The notes: a model not told the origin generated them from the letters alone. A stretch of 64,000 nt of DNA from Rhodococcoides corynebacterioides NBRC 14404 (GCF_001894765.1 NZ_BCWV01000003.1:434001-498000); one strand, 5' to 3'. Positions 45,390 through 54,580 are shown, numbered from the stretch's first letter. Numbers and translations: made by a program.

Positions 45390-46697
45390 TCAGGCGCCCG
45401 CCCCGATCTTGCGCATCGTCCCCACCGGGTCGGCGTAGATCGGCCCCAGCGACACGGCCGCGGCGGCGTAGTCCTGCACCCGTTTGCCGAAGGCGGTGAC
45501 TCTGATCGATCCCCTCGTCGATCCCCTCGTCGATCCCGTCGCGGCCAGGGCGCTGTGCCGGACGAACGACGCCTCGACGCGCTCCATCGCGGGTGGGTAC
45601 GCCGTGAACGCCTGACCGCCCACCTGCACGCTGTCGGGATTGAGGACGTCGTGCACCAGGGCGAGGGCCCGGCCCAGCGCGTCCGCGCGCTCGTCGAGCA
45701 CCTGCTGCGCCGCCGACACGCCGGTGCGCGCCGCCAGGTACACGGCGGCGACGGACCGCTCCGACGCCGGCAGGACCCCCGCGCGTCGGGCCGCGGCGAC
45801 GATCGCCCGGTCGCTGACCGTGGCGTCGAGGCATCCCGTCCGGCCGCAATCGCACACCGCCGACGATCCCGTCGGCAGGTGCGCGACCGAGCCGGGCCCG
45901 CCCGACGGCGTGTGCACCCGCCCGTCGATGCTGATGGCCAGGCCGCTGGTCTCGCGCGCGTAGAAGTACAGGGAGGTACCGCTCTCGCGGGCCGGTCCGC
46001 CCGGCCCGCCCAGCAGCAACTCCGAGGCCGCCATGGCCTCGACGTGGGGTGCGACGGAGACGACGCTGCCGAGCCGCTCGCCGAAGGCAGCGCCGACGGG
46101 GGCCTGCGTCCAGCCGAGCCTCGGGTGGTCCACCGTTCCGGTCCGGGTGTCCACCCGGCCGCCGATGGCCACACCGACCAGCAGGATGCGCCGCCGATGC
46201 CAGCGTCCGACGAACGCCGCCGCACTCTCGGCGAGCGAACGCAACGCACCCGGGGCCGCGCCGGTGGGCGTCGCCACCTCCACGCCGCCGAGCACCACGC
46301 CGCGCAGGTCGACGGCGACGATGCGGGTGGTCGTGGCGCCGATGTGGATGCCGAGGGTGCACTGGCCCTCGTGGTCGACCTCGACGGGGATTCGCGGGCG
46401 ACCGACGGCGCCGGCCGTGGACAGATCGGCGCGCTCACGGAGCAGGCCGGCCCCGATCAGCGCGGTGACGTGGCGGTTGACGGTCGCGGTGGAAATTCCG
46501 GTGTCGCCGACGATCACGTCGCGCGAGACGGGTCCACGCCGGACGACGGAGCGGAGGACGACGGATGCCGGCGCATCGGACACCCGCATCTCGGGAGCGA
46601 TGACACGGGCGGGGCTGCGACGCAACGGGCGGGCGGCGGCGCCGGAACGGGTACGGAGCGACGCCGCGGAACGGGCGTGCACGGTCGGAACGGACAT
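45390..46697 (-). CDS. ROK-family transcriptional regulator (Rv0485-like)
   Basis: 435 residues. The N-terminal winged helix (VVRRGPVSRDVIVGDTGISTATVNRHVTALIGAGLL) is joined to a ROK sugar-kinase-like domain with LGIHIGATTTRIVAVDLRG and the zinc motif CDCGRTGCLDA. It lacks clear evidence of kinase activity. A 12-base tandem repeat at 45508-45543 encodes RGSTRGS-type repeats near the C-terminus. It occupies the Rv0485 position near mshA. The ligand is unknown. Confidence 0.88.
   Translation of the reverse strand: MSVPTVHARSAASLRTRSGAAARPLRRSPARVIAPEMRVSDAPASVVLRSVVRRGPVSRDVIVGDTGISTATVNRHVTALIGAGLLRERADLSTAGAVGRPRIPVEVDHEGQCTLGIHIGATTTRIVAVDLRGVVLGGVEVATPTGAAPGALRSLAESAAAFVGRWHRRRILLVGVAIGGRVDTRTGTVDHPRLGWTQAPVGAAFGERLGSVVSVAPHVEAMAASELLLGGPGGPARESGTSLYFYARETSGLAISIDGRVHTPSGGPGSVAHLPTGSSAVCDCGRTGCLDATVSDRAIVAAARRAGVLPASERSVAAVYLAARTGVSAAQQVLDERADALGRALALVHDVLNPDSVQVGGQAFTAYPPAMERVEASFVRHSALAATGSTRGSTRGSIRVTAFGKRVQDYAAAAVSLGPIYADPVGTMRKIGAGA
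45508..45543. repeat. 12-base tandem repeat inside the ROK gene
   Basis: GATCCCCTCGTC twice then GATCCCGTCGCG, encoding a Gly-Ser-Thr-Arg repeat close to the C-terminus of the ROK protein. Confidence 0.8.
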
Positions 46698-46853
46698 GGG
46701 TCCCTCGTCGGTACTGGAGGTGGACGGGCTGACAGGCCGGTCCACGACCGGCCACCGATGGCCGATCCGTACGCGAAGAGCGCGCGGTCAGGCCGAGAAG
46801 CCGCCGCGACAACACAGTTCACGAGCAAGGGGCAGGCGGGAGCCCAGCGCCGC

Positions 46854-46869
46854 GGTCACATAGGTGACC
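46854..46869. promoter_or_regulatory. Inverted repeat in the ROK-dioxygenase gap
   Basis: GGTCAC-ATAG-GTGACC has perfect 6-base arms inside the 257-base gap between the divergent ROK regulator and TauD-like genes. Such a position fits a shared operator. The regulator is unproven; no other gene is seen in the gap. Confidence 0.4.
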
Positions 46870-46954
46870 CGCGGTGCGGAGATCCGAGGCGCTGCCATGG
46901 AGCCGAAAGTAGCACCGACAGCGACGGACCGCAGAACGGCCGGTTGCACTCGAG

Positions 46955-47908
46955 GTGATTCCAACCGTCGACACCCCCGTGGTCGGCACCGATCATCACG
47001 CCATGGAGATCGTGAAGCTCGGCGCGAACATCGGCGCACGTATCGACGGTGTGACCGTGTCCGGAGACCTGCCCGACGACGTCGTCGACGCCGTGTACGG
47101 CGCGCTGCTCGAGCACGAGGTCGTGTTCTTTCGTGATCAACATCACGTCGACGAGCAGGTGCAGTACGCGTTCGCCGAACGGCTCGGCGTCCCGACCACT
47201 CCGCATCCGACGGTGCGCTCGCGGGGCGTACGGACGCTCGCCATCGACTCCACGTACGACAAGGCGAACAGCTGGCACACCGACGTCACCTTCGTCGATC
47301 GGATCCCCAAGGCGTCGATCCTGCGGCCGGTCGCCCTGCCGCCCTACGGCGGCACCACCACCTGGGCGTCGACCACCGCGGCCTACGAGCAGATGCCGCG
47401 CGCGCTGGCGGCCCTGGCCGACTCGCTGTGGGCCGTCCACACCAACGTCTTCGACTACGCGGCCACCGCGGCCGAGAACGCCGTCTCGCCCGAGGCCGCG
47501 CGGTACCGCCAGGAATTCCGCAGCGAGTACTTCGAGGTCGCCCACCCGGTGGTGCGCGTACACCCGGAGACCGGCAAGCGGTCCCTCGTCCTCGGACACT
47601 TCGCCAAGTCCTTCGAGGGTCTGTCCTCGAAGGAGTTCCGCGCGGTGTTCGACCTGATCCAGGACCGCGTCACCCGGCTCGAGAACACCGTCCGATGGTC
47701 CTGGCAGCTCGGCGACCTCGCGATCTGGGACAACCGCTCCACCCAGCACTACGCCGTGGCGGACTACGACGATCGGTACCGCCGCCTCGAGCGCATCACC
47801 CTCGCCGGCGACGTCCCGGTATCGGTGCACGGCGAGTACTCCCGCGTCGCCGCGGGCGACGCAACGGGGTACAGCAGCCTCCCGGGGCCGAACCGGCTCG
47901 CCGGCTGA
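46955..47908 (+). CDS. TauD/TfdA-family Fe(II)/2-oxoglutarate dioxygenase
   Basis: 317 residues. The facial triad is His and Asp in NSWHTDVTFVDR and the distal His in IWDNRSTQHYAVADYD; the 2-oxoglutarate arginine is in YRRLERITLAGD. The family cleaves taurine, alkyl sulfates or related esters by hydroxylation, releasing sulfite or sulfate. The substrate is unresolved. It begins with GTG at 46955; an ATG at 47003 is possible. No sulfonate transporter is adjacent. Confidence 0.9.
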   Translation: MIPTVDTPVVGTDHHAMEIVKLGANIGARIDGVTVSGDLPDDVVDAVYGALLEHEVVFFRDQHHVDEQVQYAFAERLGVPTTPHPTVRSRGVRTLAIDSTYDKANSWHTDVTFVDRIPKASILRPVALPPYGGTTTWASTTAAYEQMPRALAALADSLWAVHTNVFDYAATAAENAVSPEAARYRQEFRSEYFEVAHPVVRVHPETGKRSLVLGHFAKSFEGLSSKEFRAVFDLIQDRVTRLENTVRWSWQLGDLAIWDNRSTQHYAVADYDDRYRRLERITLAGDVPVSVHGEYSRVAAGDATGYSSLPGPNRLAG

Positions 47909-47915
47909 GCCGTCC

Positions 47916-47921
47916 TACGCT
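47916..47921 (+). promoter_or_regulatory. -10 box, leaderless start of SDR gene
   Basis: TACGCT, then 7 bases and the ATG at 47929. No ribosome binding site. Confidence 0.55.
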
Positions 47922-47928
47922 GGAATCC

Positions 47929-48696
47929 ATGACCGCACCGGACTCGACCACCCCCGACTCGACCACCCCCACCGCCGTCGTCACCGGCGCCAGCTCCGGC
48001 ATCGGCGAAGCCACGGCCCGGAAGCTCGCAGCGGACGGCTATCACGTCGTCGTCGGCGCTCGTCGCGTCGATCGGCTCGAGACGTTGGCGAGCGAGATCG
48101 GCGGCACCGCCCTCGCGCTGGACGTCACCGACGACGACTCCGTGGCCGCGTTCGCCTCGGTTCTCCCGCGGGTCGACGTGCTGGTCAACAACGCGGGCGG
48201 CGCGAAGGGCCTCGCGCCCGTGGCCGACGCGGACCTCGACGACTGGCGCTGGATGTGGGAGACCAACGTGCTCGGCACGCTGCGGACGACGCGCGCCCTG
48301 CTGCCGAAGTTGATCGAGTCGGGCAACGGCCTGATCGTCTCCGTCACGTCGATCGCCGCCTTCGAGACGTACGACAACGGCGCCGGCTACACCTCCGCGA
48401 AGCACGCGCAGGGCGTGCTGCATCGCACCCTGCGCGGCGAGCTGCTGGGGCAGCCGGTTCGGCTGACCGAAATCGCGCCGGGCGCCGTCGAGACGGAGTT
48501 CTCGCTGGTGCGTTTCGACGGAGACGCCGACCGCGCCGCCAAGGTCTACCAGGGCATCGACCCGCTGGTCGCCGCCGACATCGCCGAGATCATCGGCTTC
48601 GTCGCGTCCCGACCGTCGCACGTCGATCTCGACACCATCGTCGTGCGGCCGCGCGATCAGGCGTCGGGCGGCCGCTTCGCCCGTCGGGAGTCCTGA
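47929..48696 (+). CDS. Short-chain dehydrogenase/reductase (Rv0484c-like)
   Basis: 255 residues of the classical SDR type. The cofactor loop is VVTGASSGIGEATARKL, with NNAGG and the catalytic Ser-Tyr-Lys in SVTSIAAFETYDNGAGYTSAKHA. An Arg-rich GARRVDRLE after the second strand suggests NADP(H). The substrate is unknown. The gene is separated from the dioxygenase by 20 bases but has its own leaderless promoter. Confidence 0.9.
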   Translation: MTAPDSTTPDSTTPTAVVTGASSGIGEATARKLAADGYHVVVGARRVDRLETLASEIGGTALALDVTDDDSVAAFASVLPRVDVLVNNAGGAKGLAPVADADLDDWRWMWETNVLGTLRTTRALLPKLIESGNGLIVSVTSIAAFETYDNGAGYTSAKHAQGVLHRTLRGELLGQPVRLTEIAPGAVETEFSLVRFDGDADRAAKVYQGIDPLVAADIAEIIGFVASRPSHVDLDTIVVRPRDQASGGRFARRES

Positions 48697-48702
48697 GACC
48701 GG

Positions 48703-49887
48703 TCAGGCCAGCGCGCTCCACGACTGCCAGGTGGACCAGTCCACCGCCCAGTCGTAGATGTCGCCGTCGGCGGCCGACAGGTCGATCCGCGTGCCGCTGA
48801 CCTCGACGGGGTCGCCGTACATCGCCATCTGGAAGTACGTCTGCGCGTCCTCCGTCGAGAGGTTGATACAGCCGTTGGTGACGTTCGACGAACCCTGCAC
48901 GCCGGTGGTCAATGGGTTCGCGTGAATGAACTCGCCGTTGTTGGAGATCCGGGTGGCCCAGCGTTCCCGCACGTTCTCGTAGTACGGCGGGTTGGACATC
49001 AGGAAGTCCTCGTACTTCTCGGTGACCACGTGGACACCGCTGCGGGTGACGTTGCGGTCCTCGTTCCCCTGGCCGTAGCTCACCGGGATGTCCATCACGG
49101 TCTCGCCGTCGCGGACCACCTGCATGCGGTGGCTGGTCGCGTCGGCGATCACGCGCTGGTTGCGACCGATGGAGAAATCCAGCGTGACGTCGGAGTCACC
49201 GTAGGCACCGTCCCCGTACGAGAGCCCGTAGAACTTCGCGTCGACGTGCACGGCGGTACCCGGTGCCCAGTAGTTCTGCGGGCGCCAGTGCAGGCGGGAG
49301 CCCTGCTCGTCCGGCAACCAGGCCCACGATCCGACCGTCGGCGGCGTCGTGGTCACCGTGATCGCCTTCTCGACGGCGGCCTTGTCGGCGACGACGTCGT
49401 CGAACGTCAGGATGATCGGCGCCGCGACGCCGACGGTCTGACCGTCGCCGATGTTGGTGGACACGGACGTGGTCGACGACGGTTGCACGGTGGTCACCGT
49501 GCCCGCGACGGGCACCGTCTTGCCGTCGGTGCCCACGGCGGAGCCGGACCACGTGTACGTCGCGCCGTACCCGAGGGGCTCACCGACGGTGAACGTGGTG
49601 GACGACGGATCGAGCGAGCCGGTCACCGCGCGCCCGTCGGTGGTGGTGAGGGCGACGCCCTGCAGCGTCCCCTCGGTGACGGACACCGAGATGGGCGCCG
49701 TCGGTGCGACGTCCGTCGCGTCCGGTCCGGGCGTGTACGTCACCTGCGCGACGGGGGCAGCCTCGGTGGTCGGGGCAGCCGCCTGGCCGCCGCCGGACGA
49801 GCCACCCACGGTGCAGCCGGCCACGAGCGCGACGACGGCGAGCAGTGCCGCGATCACCGAAGCGACCGAGAAACGAATCCTGTTCAC
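48703..49887 (-). CDS. L,D-transpeptidase lipoprotein (LprQ/Ldt5-like)
   Basis: 394 residues. A signal peptide ends with the lipobox LVAGC (Cys25). Two bacterial Ig-like domains (about 50-250) precede a YkuD domain with the active-site [19 protein letters not shown] signature (catalytic Cys340). A short tail with [12 protein letters not shown] closes the protein. It forms 3-3 crosslinks in peptidoglycan outside the membrane and is a target of carbapenems. It is convergent with the SDR and precedes murB. Confidence 0.94.
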   Translation of the reverse strand: MNRIRFSVASVIAALLAVVALVAGCTVGGSSGGGQAAAPTTEAAPVAQVTYTPGPDATDVAPTAPISVSVTEGTLQGVALTTTDGRAVTGSLDPSSTTFTVGEPLGYGATYTWSGSAVGTDGKTVPVAGTVTTVQPSSTTSVSTNIGDGQTVGVAAPIILTFDDVVADKAAVEKAITVTTTPPTVGSWAWLPDEQGSRLHWRPQNYWAPGTAVHVDAKFYGLSYGDGAYGDSDVTLDFSIGRNQRVIADATSHRMQVVRDGETVMDIPVSYGQGNEDRNVTRSGVHVVTEKYEDFLMSNPPYYENVRERWATRISNNGEFIHANPLTTGVQGSSNVTNGCINLSTEDAQTYFQMAMYGDPVEVSGTRIDLSAADGDIYDWAVDWSTWQSWSALA

Positions 49888-49894
49888 TCGGACC

Positions 49895-49900
49895 AGGATA
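49895..49900 (-). promoter_or_regulatory. -10 box, leaderless start of the L,D-transpeptidase gene
   Basis: TATCCT on the minus strand, 7 bases before the GTG at 49887. Confidence 0.5.
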
Positions 49901-49918
49901 CCGCCGGGTACGACACGG

Positions 49919-50980
49919 TCAGTCCAGCGAGCAGTTGACCAGGCGGCATTCCGGGGTGAGCGTGATCCCGTACTTCTCCCGCACCCCGGCGCGCACGTGC
50001 GAGGCGAGCGCCACGACGTCGGCCGCCGTGGCGTCTCCCCGATTGGTGATCGCGAGGACGTGGCGGGTGGACAGCGTCGCCGTCCCGCGGCCGAAATCGG
50101 CGCCGTAGCCCCGGTGGAACCCGGCGTGCTCGATCAGCCACGCCGCACTCAGTTTGATGCCCTTCGGGTCCGTGAACTGCGGCGATCCGAGCGCCTCGGC
50201 GGGAACGGACTCGACGATGGGGTTGAGGAAGAAGGATCCGACGCTCCACGAGTCCTGGACGGCGACGTCCCACACCATGCCGCGGTCGGTCCGCAGAGCG
50301 ACGACGGCGTCGCGGACCTCGCGGGCGGAGACACTGTCGCCGATGCGCACGCCGAGGCGCTCCGCGAGGGCCGCGTACCGGACCGGCGCGGACATCTCGC
50401 TGCGCTGGAACCGAAACGTGACATCCACCACCACGTAGCGATCGGTGTACTTGAATGCCGACGAGCGGTGCGATCCGAAGCCGCAGCGGGCGTTGTCCCA
50501 GACCTCGACCTCGCCGGTCTGCCGGTCGAGGACGGTCACCGTCTCGAGCCATTCCGACGTCGACGTTCCGTACGCGCCGACGTCCTGCACCGGAGTCCCA
50601 CCGGCCGTGCCGGGGATGCCGGACAGCGCCTCGGGGCCGGCCAGACCGTGGTCGAGCGCCGTCCGGACCACGAGGTCCCACTCCACGCCGGCGTCGACGC
50701 GGACGCGGGTGTCGTCGACCTCGAGGCCCGTCGTCGCGATCCGCACGACGGTGCCGTCGAAACCCTCGTCGCCGACCAGGAGGTTCGACCCGCCGCCGAG
50801 CAGCAACATCGGCGTGCCCGCGGCGTCGGCCTCGCGGACCGCGCGGACCAACTCCGCGGACGTCGTGGCGGTGACGAGATGGCCGATCGGGCCACCGACC
50901 CGGATGGTGGTGAGGTCGCGGAAGCACACGGGATCGCCGGTGCTCGGGCCCGTCTCGAGAGGCGCGGTACTGCTGGTCAC
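49919..50980 (-). CDS. murB: UDP-N-acetylenolpyruvoylglucosamine reductase
   Basis: 353 residues, FAD enzyme reducing UDP-GlcNAc-enolpyruvate to UDP-MurNAc with NADPH. FAD-site segments are [30 protein letters not shown] and [19 protein letters not shown]. The catalytic Ser is in [14 protein letters not shown], and [13 protein letters not shown] follows. The GTG start at 50980 is supported by TACCGT 7 bases upstream. It is upstream of the L,D-transpeptidase gene; both are in peptidoglycan assembly. Confidence 0.95.
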   Translation of the reverse strand: MTSSTAPLETGPSTGDPVCFRDLTTIRVGGPIGHLVTATTSAELVRAVREADAAGTPMLLLGGGSNLLVGDEGFDGTVVRIATTGLEVDDTRVRVDAGVEWDLVVRTALDHGLAGPEALSGIPGTAGGTPVQDVGAYGTSTSEWLETVTVLDRQTGEVEVWDNARCGFGSHRSSAFKYTDRYVVVDVTFRFQRSEMSAPVRYAALAERLGVRIGDSVSAREVRDAVVALRTDRGMVWDVAVQDSWSVGSFFLNPIVESVPAEALGSPQFTDPKGIKLSAAWLIEHAGFHRGYGADFGRGTATLSTRHVLAITNRGDATAADVVALASHVRAGVREKYGITLTPECRLVNCSLD

Positions 50981-50987
50981 CGGTGAG

Positions 50988-50993
50988 ACGGTA
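50988..50993 (-). promoter_or_regulatory. -10 box, leaderless start of murB
   Basis: TACCGT on the minus strand, 7 bases before the GTG at 50980. Confidence 0.5.
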
Positions 50994-51026
50994 CCCGGAT
51001 GGTCGGGAGCATCGCACCGTCGCGCC

Positions 51027-51032
51027 TACCAT
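51027..51032 (+). promoter_or_regulatory. Possible -10 box for the MBL-Rieske gene
   Basis: TACCAT, about 36 bases before the GTG at 51069, so the transcript would have a short leader with GGGAGG. Confidence 0.35.
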
Positions 51033-51068
51033 GGAGAGGATTCAGCGTCAGCTCTTCGGGAGGATCAC

Positions 51069-52637
51069 GTGCAGGTCACCAGCGTCGGACACGCCGGGTT
51101 CCACATCACGACAACGGCCGGAACCATTCTGTGCGATCCGTGGGTGAACCCCGCCTACTTCACGTCGTGGTTCCCGTTCCCGGACAACTCGCAGCTCGAC
51201 TGGGACACCCTCGGCGACTGCGACTACCTGTACGTCTCGCACCTGCACAAGGACCACTTCGATCCGAAGCACCTGGCCGCGCACGTGAACAAGGACGCCG
51301 TGGTCCTCCTCCCCGACTACCCGGTGCCGGACCTGAAGACCGAACTCGAGAAGCTCGGCTTCCACACCTTCGTCGAGACCACCGACTCGGTGAAGCAGAC
51401 GGTGTCCGGGCCGAAGGGCGAACTGGACATCATGATCGTCGCGTTGCGGGCGCCCGCCGACGGGCCCATCGGCGATTCCGGCCTGATCGTGAGCGACGGG
51501 GAGACCGTCGCGTTCAACATGAACGACGCCCGCCCGGTGGACCTGGACATGATCACCGAGGCCTTCGGCCACGTCGACGTCCACATGCTGCAGTACTCCG
51601 GCGCCATCTGGTACCCGATGGTCTACGACATGCCGCAACGAGCCAAGGATGCGTTCGGCACGCAGAAGCGGCAGCGGCAGATGGATCGGTGCCGCCAGTA
51701 CATCGAGCAGGTCGGCGCCACCTGGGTCATTCCGTCCGCCGGCCCGCCCTGCTTTCTCGACGACGAGCTGCGCGGCCTCAACGACGTCTACGACGACCCG
51801 GCCAACATCTTCCCCGACCAGATGGTCTTCCTCGACCAGATGCGTCGCCACGGCCACGACGGTGTCGAGAAGCCGGGGCAGGGCCTGCTGATGATGCCCG
51901 GCACCACCGCCGACTTCACCGGCTCCGAGCTGAACGAACTGGTCCACCCGCTGCCCACCGACGAGGTGGAAGCAATCTTCACCACCGGCAAGGCCGACTA
52001 CATCGAGGCCTACGCGCAGCGTCAGGCCGACGTGATCGCCGCCGAGAAAGCCGCGTGGGCGCCCGCCGAGGGCGAACCGCTGCTCGGCCCGCTGCGCGAG
52101 CTGTTCGAGCCGATCATGGCCCAGACCGACCAGATCTGCGACGGCATCGGGTATCCGGTGGAGTTGGCCCTGGGCGGCGAGACCGTCGTGCTCGACTTCC
52201 CCAAGCGCATCGTGCGCGAGCCCATCCAGAACGAGAAGTTCCGCTACTCGTTCGAGATCCCCGCCGAGCTCGTCCGCACCGTCCTGCGCGACGACGAGCC
52301 GGACTGGGTCAACTCGATCTTCCTGTCCACCCGGTTCCGGGCCAAGCGGGTCGGCGGCTACAACGAGTTCCTCTACACGTTCTTCAAGTGCCTCACCGAC
52401 GAGCGCATCGCCTACGCCGACGGCTGGTTCGCCGAGGCGCACGACGACTCGGCCACGATCGTCAAGGACGGCTGGGAGATCCAGCGTCGGTGCCCGCACC
52501 TCAAGGCGGATCTGGGCAAGTTCGGTGTCATCGAGGGAAATACCCTGACCTGCAACTTGCATGGCTGGGACTGGAACCTCGAGACAGGGAAGTGCCTGAC
52601 CTCCAAGGGCCACGAACTGCGGTCGCAGAAGGTCTGA
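51069..52637 (+). CDS. Metallo-beta-lactamase fold protein fused to a C-terminal Rieske domain
   Basis: 522 residues. The N-terminal MBL domain has the metal motif SHLHKDHFD (His58, His60, Asp62, His63) and is of the UlaG/CMAH-like type. The last 60 residues hold a Rieske [2Fe-2S] site: CPH (Cys475, His477) and CNLH (Cys495, His498). The same two domains occur in vertebrate CMP-Neu5Ac hydroxylase, but there the Rieske domain is N-terminal. No sialic acid gene is near, so the substrate is unknown; a monooxygenase role is an inference. The GTG at 51069 has GGGAGG five bases upstream. It is divergent from murB. Confidence 0.88.
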   Translation: MQVTSVGHAGFHITTTAGTILCDPWVNPAYFTSWFPFPDNSQLDWDTLGDCDYLYVSHLHKDHFDPKHLAAHVNKDAVVLLPDYPVPDLKTELEKLGFHTFVETTDSVKQTVSGPKGELDIMIVALRAPADGPIGDSGLIVSDGETVAFNMNDARPVDLDMITEAFGHVDVHMLQYSGAIWYPMVYDMPQRAKDAFGTQKRQRQMDRCRQYIEQVGATWVIPSAGPPCFLDDELRGLNDVYDDPANIFPDQMVFLDQMRRHGHDGVEKPGQGLLMMPGTTADFTGSELNELVHPLPTDEVEAIFTTGKADYIEAYAQRQADVIAAEKAAWAPAEGEPLLGPLRELFEPIMAQTDQICDGIGYPVELALGGETVVLDFPKRIVREPIQNEKFRYSFEIPAELVRTVLRDDEPDWVNSIFLSTRFRAKRVGGYNEFLYTFFKCLTDERIAYADGWFAEAHDDSATIVKDGWEIQRRCPHLKADLGKFGVIEGNTLTCNLHGWDWNLETGKCLTSKGHELRSQKV

Positions 52638-52659
52638 TCCGCCCGGCAGACCGACGCGC

Positions 52660-52665
52660 TAATCT
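52660..52665 (+). promoter_or_regulatory. -10 box, leaderless start of first DUF2505 gene
   Basis: TAATCT, 6 bases before the ATG at 52672; no ribosome binding site. Confidence 0.55.
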
Positions 52666-52671
52666 CACCGA

Positions 52672-53190
52672 ATGCCACGCAAGTTCGACCACACCGTCCC
52701 GTCTCCGCTCTCCGCCGCGCAGGTGCATGCCGCGCTGACCACCGAGGGGTACTGGCAGGCCCGGCTGGACGCGATCGGTGGGCCGAAGGCGACGCTCGAC
52801 GAGGTGGTCGTGAAGGGCGACTCCCCCGACACGCGCACGGTGCGGGCGGCGATGACGCAGGCCATCGCCGAGGAGTTCCTGCCCAGCGCGCTCACCAGCA
52901 TTCGGTCCGGCGATCTGGTGATCCATCGCGTCGAGTCGTGGGGGTCGCTGGACGCGCAGGGGGCGGCCGGGCGGTTCGAGGCCAAGGTCGAGGGCGCTCC
53001 GGCCACCATCACGGGCACGCTGACCCTGTCGACGACGGAGTCGGGATGCACCATGACCGCGACGGGCGCCGCGGAGGTCAAGGTCCCCTTCATCGGCGGA
53101 AAGATCGAATCCGCGGTGATCGAGCACATCCTCGCCCTCATCGACGCCGAGCAGGAATTCACCGACACCTGGGCTCCCGAGCACACCTGA
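52672..53190 (+). CDS. DUF2505 family protein (first copy)
   Basis: 172 residues, soluble, probably a START/SRPBCC-like lipid-binding fold: FDHTVPSPLSAAQVHAALTTEGYWQARL at the start and KVPFIGGKIESAVIEHILALIDAEQEFTDTWA at the end. It is equivalent to Rv0481c next to murB. No catalytic residues can be assigned. It is paralogous to the next gene, to which it is similar over the whole length. Confidence 0.86.
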   Translation: MPRKFDHTVPSPLSAAQVHAALTTEGYWQARLDAIGGPKATLDEVVVKGDSPDTRTVRAAMTQAIAEEFLPSALTSIRSGDLVIHRVESWGSLDAQGAAGRFEAKVEGAPATITGTLTLSTTESGCTMTATGAAEVKVPFIGGKIESAVIEHILALIDAEQEFTDTWAPEHT

Positions 53191-53276
53191 TCGGTCGGGC
53201 CGTCGCGGCCCGGGCTTTCCGTACTGCCGACACCGACCTGCACACCGTCGAGTTCCGCACCCCCACCGGCCACCGG

Positions 53277-53282
53277 TAGCCT
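53277..53282 (+). promoter_or_regulatory. -10 box, leaderless start of second DUF2505 gene
   Basis: TAGCCT, 8 bases before the ATG at 53291. The two tandem paralogues appear to have separate promoters. Confidence 0.5.
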
Positions 53283-53290
53283 TGCCGCTC

Positions 53291-53794
53291 ATGGCACGTC
53301 GCATGAACTACTCCGCACGTCTCCCGTTCACCACCGAGCAGGTGTACGGAGCGTTGACGTCGCAGAGCTACTGGGACGCGATCGTCGAGGAGTTGCGCAA
53401 GTACTCCGAGAACGAGATGACGTCGTTCACGGTGTCGGATGCCGGCATCGACGTGACGATGCGCCACATCATTCCGCGCCACACACTGCCGGACATCGCG
53501 CAGACCGTGATGAAGAAGGACATGGTCATCACGCGCAACATCCACCACGATGCCTTCGGCGAGACCACGTCGGGGAAGTACGACGCGTCGATCCCCGCCG
53601 GGCCCGGGTCGCTCACCGGGGTCACCGAGCTGTTCCCGACGGAGACCGGGTCGACCCTGCGCACCACCAGCGAGGCCAAGGTCTACATCCCGTTCGTCGG
53701 CGGCAAGCTCGAGCAGCTCATGCTGGTCAACCTGCGTGACCTGTGGAGCGGCGAAGCCGAGGTCACGCACGACTGGCTGAAGAAGAACGCCTGA
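53291..53794 (+). CDS. DUF2505 family protein (second copy)
   Basis: 167 residues with the same fold as its neighbour: MNYSARLPFTTEQVYGALTSQSYWDAIVEEL and KVYIPFVGGKLEQLMLVNLRDLWSGEAEVTHDWL. The paralogues have diverged considerably, so the duplication is not recent. The ATG at 53291 follows the -10 box; a TTG at 53282 is less likely. A methyltransferase gene begins four bases after the stop. Confidence 0.85.
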   Translation: MARRMNYSARLPFTTEQVYGALTSQSYWDAIVEELRKYSENEMTSFTVSDAGIDVTMRHIIPRHTLPDIAQTVMKKDMVITRNIHHDAFGETTSGKYDASIPAGPGSLTGVTELFPTETGSTLRTTSEAKVYIPFVGGKLEQLMLVNLRDLWSGEAEVTHDWLKKNA

Positions 53795-53797
53795 CCC

Positions 53798-54580
53798 GTG
53801 CCCGGCGCCGGGTCCGGCCCGCAGGGTGTCGTCACCCGCGGCACCACCAACATCAACCGGCTCCGACGGAGCGACCGACGGCTGATCCACCACCCGACCG
53901 TCCGAGCACTGTTGCGCGCGCCTGCGCACCCCCTGGTGGTCGACCTCGGCTACGGCGCCAGCCCGGTCACCACGGTGGAACTCGCCCAGCGGCTCCGGAC
54001 CGTCCGACGGGACGTCGACGTCGTCGGGCTCGAGATCGACCCCGGTCGAGTGGTGCCGGACCGCGACGGTGTGCGCTTCCGGCACGGTGGGTTCGAGCTC
54101 GCCGGACTGCGCCCGCACCTGGTCCGCGCGTTCAACGTCCTGCGCCAGTACCCGGAGGACGCGGTGGCCGACGCGTGGGGGCGGGTGACGTCGTCGCTCG
54201 CGGAGGGCGGGCTGCTCGTCGACGGCACGTGCGACGAGCTCGGCCGCCGGGCTGCCTGGGTCACCGTGGGCGCGGACGGGCCGCGATCGCTCACGCTGGC
54301 GTGGGATCCGTTCGATCTGCCTCGCCCCTCCGACATCGCGGAGCGGCTACCGAAGGCCCTGATCCACCGCAACGTTCCCGGCGAGCGCATCCACGACGTC
54401 CTGCTCCGCGCCGATCGCGCGTGGGACATCGCGGCTCCCCTCGCCGTCTACGGTCCGCGGGTGCGCTGGCGTCACGCGGCCGAGCTGTTGGCTCAGCAGG
54501 GGCTGCCGCTGCGACCGTTCCGTCGGCGATTGCGCGACAACGTGCTCGAACTGCCCTGGTCGGCGGTGGCACCGGCGTAG
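53798..54580 (+). CDS. Class I SAM-dependent methyltransferase
   Basis: 260 residues. Motif I is VVDLGYGASPVTTVELAQRL, followed by an acidic strand end VVGLEIDPGRV and motif IV-like VRAFNVLRQYPEDAVADAW. The C-terminal half carries WDIAAPLAVYGPRVRWRHAAELL. The substrate is unknown. It starts with GTG at 53798, four bases after the DUF2505 stop, so the two may be co-transcribed. Confidence 0.78.
   Translation: MPGAGSGPQGVVTRGTTNINRLRRSDRRLIHHPTVRALLRAPAHPLVVDLGYGASPVTTVELAQRLRTVRRDVDVVGLEIDPGRVVPDRDGVRFRHGGFELAGLRPHLVRAFNVLRQYPEDAVADAWGRVTSSLAEGGLLVDGTCDELGRRAAWVTVGADGPRSLTLAWDPFDLPRPSDIAERLPKALIHRNVPGERIHDVLLRADRAWDIAAPLAVYGPRVRWRHAAELLAQQGLPLRPFRRRLRDNVLELPWSAVAPA

Noticed and set aside
45555-46958. 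Plus-strand frame of 467 codons opposite the ROK regulator
   Set aside because: Arg/Gly/Asp-rich composition and no family features; it mirrors the ROK gene.
50445-51068. 5' extension of the MBL-Rieske frame
   Set aside because: It overlaps murB antisense; the ribosome binding site GGGAGG and the MBL fold begin at 51069.
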